From NCBI GenBank assembly GCA_030247885.1, contig JAPDRO010000001.1, positions 682,001 to 746,000 of the forward strand: a stretch of 64,000 bases of DNA, written 5' to 3'. The notes under the pieces are model-generated. The model did no database searches. It was not told the DNA's origin and was given only the letters and a program-made list of their open reading frames with translations. The position numbers and the translations under genes are program-made. Shown piece after piece: positions 22,626-33,381 of this stretch (position 1 is the stretch's first letter; each line of letters begins with the position of its first letter). Source of the DNA: Taxawa tesnikishii (nom. ined.). Taxonomy: Eukaryota > Ascomycota > Dothideomycetes > Dothideales.

Positions 22626-24274
22626 ATGAGCTTTTCCACACGCTTCTTCCTGACGCGCATCATCGATTTTTGCCGAAACCTCGGATTAGGCAGCGCGTTC
22701 GTGGTCATGCTTTCCTCGCTGATACACGTAATTACACCTCCATCGCATCTGCAGACCAAGGATGTCCCCAACATAGCCACCCACGCTCTGGAGAACAGCA
22801 TGGACAGACTGCTGCGTGAGGTCCGCGACCTCTTCGAGGCGCCTCTGGACTCGACCAGGCTCTACGCCATGTCGGAAAAGCTCCAGAAGGAATTCGACGA
22901 AAAGCTGCGGTCGTCAAACATTTGCATGCTACCTTCATATCAGCACACTCTGCCCACAGGAGAGGAGCGTGGAGCGTTTCTGGCCTTGGATGTCGGAGGT
23001 TCCACGTTTCGGATAGCGTTGGTACAACTTACGGGAAAGGATTCATGGCGCAACGGGATGCACATCAAGAGAATGAAGAACTTCAAGATCGACAAGTCGG
23101 TACGGGATTTGAAGGGACGGGCGTTCTTCGACTGGATGGCCGAGCGCATACAAGACATGTTGGAGGAGGAGGGCAAGGAGGACCGACATCGTCGAGACAG
23201 CGGAGCTCCACCTCTACCCATGGGGCTGGCGTGGTCGTTCCCGATCAAGCAGACTTCGGAGAGCAGCGGCGCACTCTTGCCCATGGGCAAAGGGTTCATG
23301 GCAACTCACGGTGTGGAAGGTCAAGATCTCCGTGAACTCATCATGCATGCTTGCAGACAGAGGCAGCTGAACGTACAATTCGAGAACATTGTCAACGACT
23401 CTTCGGCCACGCTGTTGTCACAAGCGTATCGAGACCCGTCGACACGCATGTCTTTGATCCTCGGTACTGGCACGAACGCAGCAGTGCACCTCCCGGTCAG
23501 TGCACTTTCGAAAGAAAAGTTTGGCGGCAGACCGCAAAGTTGGTTTGACGTTGCGACACACGTCCTCGTAAACACCGAACTCAGCATGTACGGCAAACAC
23601 GTCATGCCCGGCTCAAGGTGGGACGATCATCTCAACGAAACTCACGCGCTTCCGGACTTTCAACCCTTAGAACAGAAGGTAGGCGGCCGGTACCTTGGCG
23701 AAATTGTGCGACTCATCCTCGTGGAAGCAATCCAGACATGTGGCCTGTTCGATGGGCAGATGCCGGAGCGTTTGCAGGAGCCTTATGCCTTGGATACTGG
23801 CGTCATCGCAGTCTTTGAGAGGTGTGTCCAACAGGTCGTCCTTCCGGTGTTCTATGTTTACTGATCCTTCTGCGCAGTGATGCTACACCATCTCTCACAA
23901 ATGCCTGCACCACCTTTCAGAAAGTCCACCCACTTGGCAGCCCACCAAGCCTCACCGAACTACATTTCGTCAGGCACGTCTCTAAGCTCGTCTCGAATCG
24001 CGCAGCCGGTTATCTGGCTACTGCAGTTCATGCACTCTGGTCCCTTCGATTGACCGTAGAAGGCATTGTGCCGGACCATGCCGGCCATGTCACCATTGCA
24101 TGCAACGGCTCGGTCATGGAGAAATACCCGGCCTTCCTGACGAGATGCCAACAATACCTTGACGAGCTTACCGTGCTCTCAGGCTCCAAAAGTCATGCTG
24201 TAACCTTGGAGATGGCGCCGGAAAGCTCCGTATTTGGCGCTGCAGTTGCTGTGTCTTGCATGGCAGATCGGTGA
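22626..24274 (+). CDS. Atypical hexokinase with an N-terminal membrane segment, probable GlcNAc kinase (Hxk3/HxkC type)
   Basis: A hexokinase-fold sugar kinase of 530 residues. Exons are 22626-23821 and 23878-24274, with no frame errors. The N-terminus has a hydrophobic stretch (LGSAFVVMLSSLIHVIT, about residues 21-37) that ordinary hexokinases lack, suggesting membrane attachment. Phosphate motif 1 is LALDVGGSTFRIALVQL (usual DLGGTNFRV). The sugar loop is LAWSFPIKQTS (usual FTFSFPCxQ). The catalytic Asp is kept in IVNDSSATLL. Phosphate motif 2 is LGTGTNAAV. Atypical fungal hexokinases of this kind include the HxkC/XprF group and the GlcNAc kinases of GlcNAc clusters. Its place between the transporter and the deacetylase favours GlcNAc kinase, which is an inference. 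Confidence 0.87.
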
Positions 24275-25008
24275 CCCCGGCTGGCTCATGAAAGCGGTCA
24301 AGCAGGTGCCGACGCCGTTCGTGTACAAGCCCGAGCGTCACACAGAAGGGCGGAATAGGTGATAACTTGGTGGTTAATGGGTCTTGTTTTACCCACGTGT
24401 TTCAATGCTCGCATTTGGTAGGGCGTTGCTGGCGTAAGGCAGAGGAAGAGATACCACATGTCACCTTCGAGCGAGGTGGCCTAGACGTTGCTACATGAAA
24501 CGTGTATTTGACGGGGACTTGCAGGGCGTTCTGGAAGCATGTTTTGGTGGGTAGGATCGTTAAGATGCATCTGTTAGAGGCTCAATGCGACTTTTCATGC
24601 AACTGTGATACGACCGAATGCAGCCATAGGCTACACCAGCTTCAGATAGTATGTTTGGCTTCTAGATTTTATGAGGCACATAACCGCTGATTGCATCTGA
24701 GGGTTTTCAGCCGAGGGTTTTCAGCCGGGGGTAAAGCTCGCGCTTGCTGCTGTCCACGAAGCTCTTTTCACGACCATAGACTCGGTACTATGACCTGTGG
24801 CCATGGTATACACTTTGCGTTGCAAACACCTCGTCCATCATCTGTAATGCGTGCTACCTCCCATGCCCAACTAAAATGTTCCAATCGTTCTCTGTCAAGT
24901 TGCATGCATCCTGTGATTCTATACGACGTTTTTGTCAACCCTCATGAGCAATAAAGGAACAAGCTTCTAATGGTCAGTCTTAAACGTGCTCAGTAGCTTC
25001 ATGCCCCC
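24275..25008. other. Intergenic region between convergent hexokinase and deacetylase genes
   Basis: About 730 bases, containing both 3' untranslated regions. A 15-base direct repeat (GAGGGTTTTCAGCCG) occurs twice at about 24701-24730. No gene was recognised. Confidence 0.6.
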
Positions 25009-26411
25009 TCAAGTACCAGCAACATCATGAACCAGACATCCAAATTTCCAAACTTGATCGACTTTCAGATCGCGTCTGCCGTCGGCACTTATTTCTTCGT
25101 GCAGCACGAGAACATCGGCGTCGGCGTCGGCTTCAAGTGTGCCTTTCCTGTGCTTCAAGCCTAGCAATGTCGCAGGCGTCGATGTGACTGCATTGATGGC
25201 CTCGGGGATGCTGGCGTCGGACCAGTGGAGGAAGTTCGAAACGTTCTCTAGAAGGGTCGAACTACTGCAGCGCGAGTGAGCTCATTGTTCGATCAAGTCA
25301 CTGTCTACACGTGATGTGCGTACCTCCCCGCGATCTTGTCGGTGCCCTCTAGAGTCAAGGATGACCCGTTCTTGACTATCTTGTCTCCATTCGTCCATTC
25401 ATGTACACCATCGGGCAGCCCCACAAGGCTCATAGCATCCGTTACCAGTATCATGCCATCGGGGTGCGCATTCCATGCAATCTTTACCGTGGTCGGGTGG
25501 AGATGTATGCCGTCTGCGATAACGCCGAAGAAGGGTCGGCGATGCTTCTCTGCCTGACCCAGGATTCCGAATATCCCAGGGTTCCGGTGGTGCAGCGGCT
25601 TCATAGCGTTGAAGAGGTGCGTGATCATGGTCGCTCCGGCATTGACGGCGGTGACGGCTTGCTCGTAGGAGGCTTCGGTATGCCCGATTGAGAAGACAAT
25701 GTTTCTCCGTGTGATGCTGGCTATTGCACTGGCGGTATGACCAACTTCCGGGGCAGCCGTGACAATTCTGATGACACCGGCCTCCAGATTCTCTTTCCCG
25801 TAGCATCGCTCAAAATCGGCGAAACCGTCGGGCACGTCTTGTAGGACCTCAGTGTTGTGTATGCCGTTCTTTGTAGGACTGAGAAATGGGCCTTCGCAGT
25901 GGGCACCGAGCGACTCTGCGCCGTCATCCGGGTTTCTCGCTTGGCCCGATGGAGCCAAGAACGGTAATGCCTGCACAAAAGCACGCTTTAGCCTTTGCAC
26001 AATCGGCTTTGGCGAGACTGTTATACAAACCTTGTGATAGACTTCAGGTTTCTGACTGATAATTGTAGGCAGATAAGACGTGACGCCCGTCTTGACAAGC
26101 TTTTTGTTGAGCATTCGCAGGCCCTTCATGTAGATCGAGACATCTTGCGGTGCTTGCGAGAAATCGAAGCCGTATGCCCCATTGAACTGCACGTCAATGA
26201 ATCCGGGAGACACGATTCGACCACCTAGGTCGATGACCGTATCCGGAGCGACTTGGTGCTCGTAGAAGACCTCTTGACTGCGTAATATCTTGCCTGTTAC
26301 CGAGCTCAGCCAGATATCTTCCTCAACTAGGCGGTTCTCCTTGACGAGACGGCAGCCCGTAAGGCGGGTGATGCCGCTTCGGGGTCTCTCTGGTGAAATG
26401 GCTTCGGGCAT
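25009..26411 (-). CDS. dac1: N-acetylglucosamine-6-phosphate deacetylase
   Basis: This enzyme removes the acetyl group from GlcNAc-6-P to give glucosamine-6-P, in the amidohydrolase (NagA) family. Exons are 26411-26031, 25970-25324 and 25264-25009, giving 427 residues with no frame errors. Metal and substrate motifs are present: HCEGPFLSPTKNG, SIGHTEASY, THLFNAMKPLHHR, DGIHLHP and LVTDAMSLVG. The 60-base intron at 26030-25971 has no stop and keeps the frame, so it would read through if unspliced. I treat it as an intron because removing it joins YHK to ALPFLAPSGQARNP, the family pattern. ATG 26411 gives MPEAISPERPRSG. An upstream in-frame ATG at 26450 is possible. It is divergent from the GH3 gene. 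Confidence 0.94.
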
Positions 26412-27328
26412 ATCGGCTGGTCTTGGCTCCTCGGGCCCTCGAAACCACATCGGCAAACTCGAGGCAGAAACAGAACACACATATGAGGTGAAGAAGGAAA
26501 CCCCGATGGCGGTGCCATGGAACTTAGCCTCGTCATTCGTGCAGTTATCGCAGGTTGACGACAGCTCCAATCATGGGTATACGTTGTAGCCCGTCGATAG
26601 CTCGGGCGATGTGATTGGGTAGGCTACGTTGCCTACAGCAACACAATGCAAAGGGAGGGTAGTGGTGTGTGGTGGTGGTGGTGGTGGTGGTGGTAGTGGG
26701 GGGACAGATGTTGCAACACCTCGCACTGGCACTGGCACTGTTAGGGCTATCGTTTATCGATTGACGGATGAGGCTCTGCGCCAGCCGTAGGATGGATTAC
26801 CACCAGCAATGCAATGCAATGCAACGAGGATGGGGATGGGGATGGGGATGGGGCACGACCAAGCGAGACACCAGCCTCGGCAGATTCTCTCGGCTCGAGT
26901 TCCAGCTTGGGTCCGCATCCACATCCGCATCCGCATCCGCACTCCCATTCCCGTTCTCATTCCATTGCAAGGCCGATCTCTCATGCATCGTCTATCCTGC
27001 CTTCATCGTTCACGACTCGCTTGCTTGCTCTGCATAACGGTAGCATAGCATAGCATAGCATAGCATAGCATATCACGACATAGGCTCGGCCCGTGCCTGG
27101 GTAGCACAGTACCAGTACACCGGTACATCGAGCGGAGCAACATACGAGCATCCCGGAGCATACCGTGTCTTGTAATGTCACCTTACCATGCCGATGCTTG
27201 ACGAAACTGCAACCTTCATCGCGAGCCGGTAGAAGCAACAGCAACACTGCGAGCGCTGCAATCCACTGCACTGCACCCTCGGCTTACGTGAAGTCTCCTG
27301 CACCGCTTCACATCGCATCGCGTGCAAG
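26412..27328. promoter_or_regulatory. Shared promoter region of deacetylase and GH3 genes, dense in simple repeats
   Basis: About 0.9 kb between divergent starts of two GlcNAc-use genes. It holds GTG triplets (about 26669-26697), GGGGAT hexamers (about 26828-26853), CATCCG hexamers (about 26916-26940) and TAGCA pentamers (about 27043-27071). Co-regulation from here is likely given the shared pathway. No single factor site is assigned. Confidence 0.6.
27043..27071. repeat. (TAGCA)n pentamer array
   Basis: About six head-to-tail TAGCA units in the divergent promoter of the deacetylase and GH3 genes. Confidence 0.93.
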
Positions 27329-30300
27329 ATGACCATCTCCGGCCCCAAGCTGGATCCCGTTTGGGACAACATGGACAGGTGAGCCGATCCAACCGATGCA
27401 ACTAGGCACGTGGCAGCATGTATTGAACGACGCATCAGGACCTTAGGCCAGTTGTTCATGATGGGTGCGTTTGGCGACGATTCCTGAGCTGCTCTGTCCC
27501 CTGCTAAACACGAGCAAGGCTTCGATGGAACCTCGGTGACACCTCAAATTCGCACACTTATCCAGGAGAAGCACATTGGCTCCATACTGCTGACTGCCAA
27601 GAACCTCAAGTGTGAGTGAATTTCGTGTTGCAGTAGTTCAACCGAAGTTCATTTCCGCAGAAGAAATGGCTTCGTCGCACTCGATTGTGTTACCCTTTCA
27701 AAACAGCAACCGCGTTATGGGTGAATCTGTCAGCCGTGCTCCAATAGATGAGCCTTCCTCTTCTCTTCTGCCGGACTACACACTTAAGAGCCTCGCGCTG
27801 CTCAACACAACGAGCCAGTTACGGGAGCAGGCATCAGATCCTGCGGACACATCACCATCGGCTCCGTGCGCATAGTCGTTTTCGAATCCGTTCTATGAAC
27901 CACTTCTTAGTTTTAAAGCTGACCAAAACCAGCTGCGGAAGACACGAAGAGCCTGGTCTACGAGCTCCAGAAGTGCGCATACGATGCAGGCCATCCCGTA
28001 CCCCTCGCCATCGGAGTGGACCAGGAGAATGGAGGCGTCAACAGTTTGTTCGATGAAATCTATATCCGGCAGTATCCAAGCGCTATGGGCCTCGCCGCAA
28101 CCGGATCTCCGGACCTTGCCTACGAAGTAGCGAAAGCAACCGCTGAAGAGGTAGCGGCTTGCGGAATAAACTGGATCATGGGACCGTGTCTAGATGTACT
28201 AACAAATCCTCGGAGCCAGCCGCTTGGAGTAAGGACAACAGGGGATGATCCCCTCGAGGTATCTCAGTACGGTGTCTCCTTCATGAAAGGCTACAAGGAA
28301 GCGGGACTTGCTACCATGGGCAAACACTTCCCATCATACGGCAATCTGGAATTTCTCGGCTCTTCGTTGGACGTGCCTACGATTACAGAATCTCTCGAGC
28401 AGCTCAGCCTTAGCGCACTCGTCCCTTTCCGCAACGCCATCAAACAAGGTTTGGATGCTATCATGGTGGGCGGTTGCGCTATGAATTCTCCCGGACTCAA
28501 CGTGATGCACGCCTGCTTATCCGACCAGGTGGTCGACGGTCTACTAAGATCAGATCTCAAATTTGATGGCGTCGTTGTCTCTGAGTGCTTGGAGATGGAG
28601 GCGTTGAGCCATAACATCGGAGTCGGCGGCGGTACAGTCATGGCAGTCAATGCTGGGTGCGATATCGTACTGCTGTGCCGCTCCTTCGTACATCAGCAGG
28701 AAGCTCTGAATGGCGTCAAGCTAGGATTGGAAAACAACATGATCACGAAAGAGCGCGTTTACACGTCCCTACGGAGGGTGCTCGAGATGAAGTCGAGATG
28801 CACATCCTGGGAAAAGGCGCTAAATCCACCAGGAATCGAATTACTTTCCCGGCTGCAGCCATCACACACCAAGCTATCAACTAAAGCATACAACTCTTCT
28901 ATAAGCGTCGTACGAGACAAGAACCGGCTGCTGCCTCTGACAAATGTCATCGAGCCAGAAGAAGAGCTCCTGTTGTTGACTCCTCTGGTCAAGCCTTTAG
29001 CTGCATCCGCTGCATCACGCGCGCTTTCCGAACATGCCAGCGCAAACTCTCCTGGTCCGGTCATCTGGGAGAGAAGCTCGTCTGTTATGAGTGGCGAACG
29101 AGTCTTTCGAGAGTTAGGCAGATCCCTGGCGCGGCAGCGGAGTGGCAGGGTCTTACACACAAGTTACACGGCTAATGGCGTCCGACCGCAGCACGAGAAC
29201 CTTATCAACCGAGCGAGTGCGGTGATTGTTTTGACCGCTGATGCCAATAGAAACCTTTACCAGCACGGCTTTACGAAGCATGTTTCGATGATATGCAACC
29301 ACTTGTCATCTGCTGGTGGAGAGAAGAGAGAGAAACCACTGATCGTCGTCTCGGTCAGCTCCCCTTATGATTTCGCCATGGATCCAACAATTGGGACCTA
29401 CATCTGCACTTACGACTTTACCGAGACGGCTCTGATATCTCTTGTCAAGGTGCTGTATGGCGAAATAACCCCACCGGAGCTTTGCCGGGCACAATTAGTC
29501 AAAGTCAGAAGCTGTCACAGTCAAAGCAACACTGGCTGGTTGAGACGTTCAACGAAGAAAGAGACGCAAACGCCTTGGACACTTTGATCAAGGCTGTTAT
29601 AGAAGGCAATCCGCAGAACCAGCGATCAGAACTCTCGAGTGCGACATCAAACTCTTTCTTACTTCGACAGTCAAACGTGTTGGAAGCGCATTTTGTCGTG
29701 CGCAATAGCACAACACAAGCTCTGTACGGTTTCTGCTCGACGTATTTCTTCAAGAACACAGGCACCGGTGTCATCGGTTCATTGTTTGTAGATCCGGCAC
29801 GAAGAAAACTGTCTATCGGGCATTCCCTACACAACCGAGCAATTCGCACACTGGTCCAAAGAGAAGGCATCAGGCGTTTCCAGTTGGGCTCTAGGTTGCC
29901 CAGCATCTTCCTTGGTATCCCCTCCGGTCACGGCACTGAGCGCAAGCGGTTGCGCTCCTGGTTCGCGAATCTCGGCTGTAAGCTCTCTTCCAAACCGCCC
30001 CTTTCTCTGTATCTGGCTGAAAGTATACAGGGAACACGGCACTGTCACGTCCGGTCTGCAGTATGATTGCTCGGAACCTTCAAACATGGTCGCCGCCAGA
30101 GGGCATGGCGAAAAGCTTGCAGAGTGCAGGTGCCGACTTTGACCTAGTATATGGGTGGGAATACTCCGGACCTATCCTCGATCATATCAAAACAAGCAAC
30201 AGGCAAGGATTGGCCGAAGTATACAAACTTGCGCTTCAGGACCCATCTGCCTGTGGGATCATCCGAGCCAAACGACCCGAAGACGGCGCATTAGTCGGAA

Positions 30301-30669
30301 CCGTAGTGCTTTACAACATGCAATCTAGCTTTGCCGAGTTTGTGCCTGGCATGAAGGATCTCGGCGAACTCACTGGAGGCATCTCTTCTCCAGTCATCTC
30401 CCCAGCCGTGGGAGAATACTCGACGCTCCTTCAAGGTCTGATACTGCTTGGTATGAGACAGATAAAACAGCAAGACTGCAATGCCTGCATTCTGGACTAT
30501 GTGAGCATATCTGATTCGCAAGCTGTCATTTCCAGTAGTGTTGACATGACAACAGATGGACGGGGATGGTGATTTCGACGGCTTGTCGGCAATGGGCTTC
30601 ACTACAGTACACAATTTCGAAGAAGTAAGCTGCGACGCGGCTACTTGGAACATGATTCCGCGGTCTTGA
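27329..30669 (+). CDS. GH3 beta-N-acetylglucosaminidase fused to C-terminal GNAT-like domains (Nag3 type)
   Basis: A two-part protein of about 932 residues. Exons are 27329-27378, 27439-27464, 27519-27611, 27933-29977, 30031-30500 and 30556-30669. The first half is a GH3 hydrolase: LGQLFMMGFDGTSVTPQI, AIGVDQENGGVNSLF, GPCLDVLTNP and TMGKHFPSYG. At the expected nucleophile site (usually SDxLxM) it reads VVSECLEMEAL. The second half has two GNAT-like stretches: about 29680-29870 (GFCSTYFFKNTGTGVIGSLFV split by RRKLSIGHSLHNRAI) and about 30260-30480 (GALVGTVVLYN, GEYSTLLQGLILLGMRQ). No signal peptide is seen, so it may act inside the cell. One frame break near 29476-29477 fits a missing G. Intron 3 is long (321 bases). 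The expected role is freeing GlcNAc from chitobiose or peptidoglycan-like fragments. Confidence 0.88.
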
Positions 30670-31630
30670 GATCGGCCTGCATGTTTTCGCCATGTCTCGG
30701 CGTCCTGGACTCTCCATCCCCATGAATACCCCGTTGTTTCCGCGCGGTTGAACCCCTCCAAGGGCTTTGGGCGGCCTCTCATTTTCAATTTTGTTCTCTA
30801 CCGGGGTTCGTTGAATGGTCAGAATCTAAATATATCTTCTACTTTGTGCGGCGGCTTGCGACGTCCCATGTGCTATCCTCGAAAGACAATAGTTCTGTCT
30901 CCACACACATGTTGTGCGACTGGCAGGGGAACGCGTCTAGAACAGGTCAGCACACAAAATCTCCTGTCAGCGCGGACGCGGTCATGCTGAAACCAAAGGC
31001 TCGGCATTGTCCGACGTGGTGAAGCTCAGTATGCCAGAGATGGGGATGGGGATGGATGCTCGTGGATGCGGGCGATCCAAGCTTTGGCGGTTCTCCGCAT
31101 GTGAAGATGCCGAGGGACAGGTGCGAGCTGGAGATTGGAGAGACTGCGAACATGCAGCAGCGGAGGCTAAGATAGATAGCACGACGGCGCAATCTCCCGG
31201 ACCGCTACTCCTCTCACCACCTCGCTCGTGCTTCCGCTCTCCGTCTCCACAACGCTTTGGTTGCCGTCCTTTACTTTGCGTGCGCGTCAACGAGCTGCAC
31301 CGCGCCTTAAACCAAATTGCGCCTGCGCTGTGTGAGGACCCATCCGACGACGAGCCATGTGCCTTGAGTGGTAGCACAGACACGAACGTGAAGACCGCAC
31401 CGGCTGGCTTGACCGGCTCGAATTGAAGCCACTGTTGTTCCAGGAATACTCTACCACCCAGCCTCCAGCTTCCGACTAGGATTCGCCGCTGGGCATGTTG
31501 ATGCTCTGACCGCCGCAACGATCGCAGACTGCCTGCCTCCCCTTCCCTGTCGCATGACCCGTCAACTGCCGCTTCATGAAGCTCTGAGGACAGAAGATAA
31601 TCCTGGTCTCTGGTTGCTGTGCGATTCACA
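30670..31630. other. Intergenic region upstream of the Ndt80-like regulator
   Basis: About 0.96 kb, with no recognised gene. A CACAAA core of the kind bound by Ndt80-family proteins lies at 30953-30958; a single hexamer is expected by chance, so this is only a note. A GGGGAT repeat lies at about 31041-31055. Confidence 0.5.
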
Positions 31631-33381
31631 ATGGACCACTTCGACACCAGCACCGTACGCAGCGTGACTCCTACGTGGTACGAGAGATTGACCGTTTGCA
31701 GATGACCTACATGGCCACCTCCATGGGTCTGCCCAACGCAACACCCTCAGACACGTTTGCCAAGCTGTCAATGCCCATGGATCTGATGGATCACTACTCG
31801 AATTACGATGCGAACACATTTGCGGGGTGGGATAGCTTCCCCAGGGTTGCGCACAAGATTGCTGACTCGGGTACGACAGGAGCGAAGACCTGACATTTCA
31901 GGGTTTCCAACACCAGGCTTCTCCGTCTCTCAAGAGGTTCTCCAGTACCTTCGAAGACCCCTTCTCCGACGTTGTCAGTGCCTTCGAACACCCTACGAAC
32001 CAAGATCCAAACGAGACAGAGAACCCCTCTATCGACCGAGACAACAAGCTCCTGAGCTTTTCCACGCCCATCTTCGACTATGCCTTACTCGATTATACCT
32101 ACCGGCGCACCACCATATCACTCACCGCCCAGCTCCATGGCATGTTTTTCTTGGCCGAGTCACCGTGGGCATCAGCGGGGACGCTGGACCTCCCCGTCTG
32201 AGCTGACCTGCTATCGAAGGAATTTGTTCCAAATCACAGGAAACATTACCCTCCCGCGAGCGCTGCGCTGTATTGTGACGGAGCAAGGGAAACAAATACC
32301 TATATTGAGTCAAGAGCTTGTCATATCGGCAGTAGAATCGACTGAGGCCAATTCGGTCAAAATAATATCCGTACCATGGAAGACGCCTGTCAACCCGAGC
32401 GCTCCCGCTGCGGACGAGAAAATCGAAAGAGAACCCCCAGCTATACCTCTCGATCTGATAAATGTTCAGGAAATGGACTCGGATTTTGCCAACTTTCCAT
32501 TCCAGTGGAAACGGCTTCAGTTCCGGATCGCAACGGCGAACAATGGCAGGAGGAAAGAACTACAACAACACTTCATCGTCCGTTTGAAGGTCATGGCCAC
32601 CCTGGCTACTGGTGGAAAAGTGTCGATCTGCGAGGTGCAGTCAGGAGCAGTTATTGTACGTGGCCGCAGTCCGAGAAATTTCCAGGCGCGCAAAGACATG
32701 CCTTTGAACGGTGCAACGGGCCACGGAAGAAAGTCTTCGCATTTACCGGGAACACTAACACGGCAGTCAACCGGCGAATCCTCGCGGAAGGCGCAAAACA
32801 ACGAGCCAACATCTGCTCCAATCAAAACCGAACCGGCTCCTCCTATGTCCGTACAGTCGTTCTATGATCCTGCAGACGTGCAAGTGCCTCCGGATTTCTT
32901 CGATGATTTCCTTGCCGGCCAAGCGCAGCAGGGCGCTATGACAGCAGTACCGCCACCGGACCCGGTGACACTGGATGCCAGACGGGACTACGCTGGATAT
33001 GCTGCCACTTCGCCCGACTTCTCTCGGCTTGTCCGACCATTGCCTCCTACGTCGGTCCCCATAAATCTGTCGCTGGTGGAAGATGAGACTCCACCCAAAC
33101 TGATAGAGACTCCTAGCAGTCTGGAAGCACCAGCAAAGCGAGTGCATGTACCACCGCGTCCTCCATCATTCTCTTTAAACGTCATCAGCAGCCCCGACGA
33201 AAGCGCAGATCTGCTCTATGAATACTTCCCTCTGAGTTTGGATGACTGGATGCCACCTGTGGATGCGGTCTACAGACCTCATGTCGTACATCATATCCAG
33301 GTTCCTTCAGACCCAAGGGATCCGAAAGGTGCACCGCGAGGCGGAAGAAGCAAGAGATACTTTAGTGAGGACGTGGGATGA
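31631..33381 (+). CDS. ron1: Ndt80/PhoG-like transcription factor, probable GlcNAc-cluster regulator Ron1
   Basis: A DNA-binding regulator of the Ndt80 (p53-like) family. Exon 1 is 31631-31654 (MDHFDTST) and exon 2 is 31702-31870. The rest is 31902-33381. The Ndt80 domain starts near LDYTYRRTTISLTAQLHGMF and continues through ELTCYRRNLFQITGNITLPR, EQGKQIPILSQELVISA, VKIISVPWKTPV and FQWKRLQFRIATANNGRRKE to QSGAVIVRGRSPRNFQ. The C-terminal tail is Pro-rich and disordered. In other Pezizomycotina the GlcNAc cluster contains such a factor (Ron1), and its place next to the GH3 gene fits that role. Frame breaks at 32177-32180 and 32192-32195 fit single missing bases (giving ASAGDAGPPPSELTCYRRN). 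The join around 31902-31930 also needs a two-base shift that I cannot place. Confidence 0.85.

Noticed and set aside
27612-27875. 87-codon open frame inside the GH3 intron
   Set aside because: It starts exactly at the intron donor and is not needed by the family. Splicing the interval out restores the GH3 sequence.
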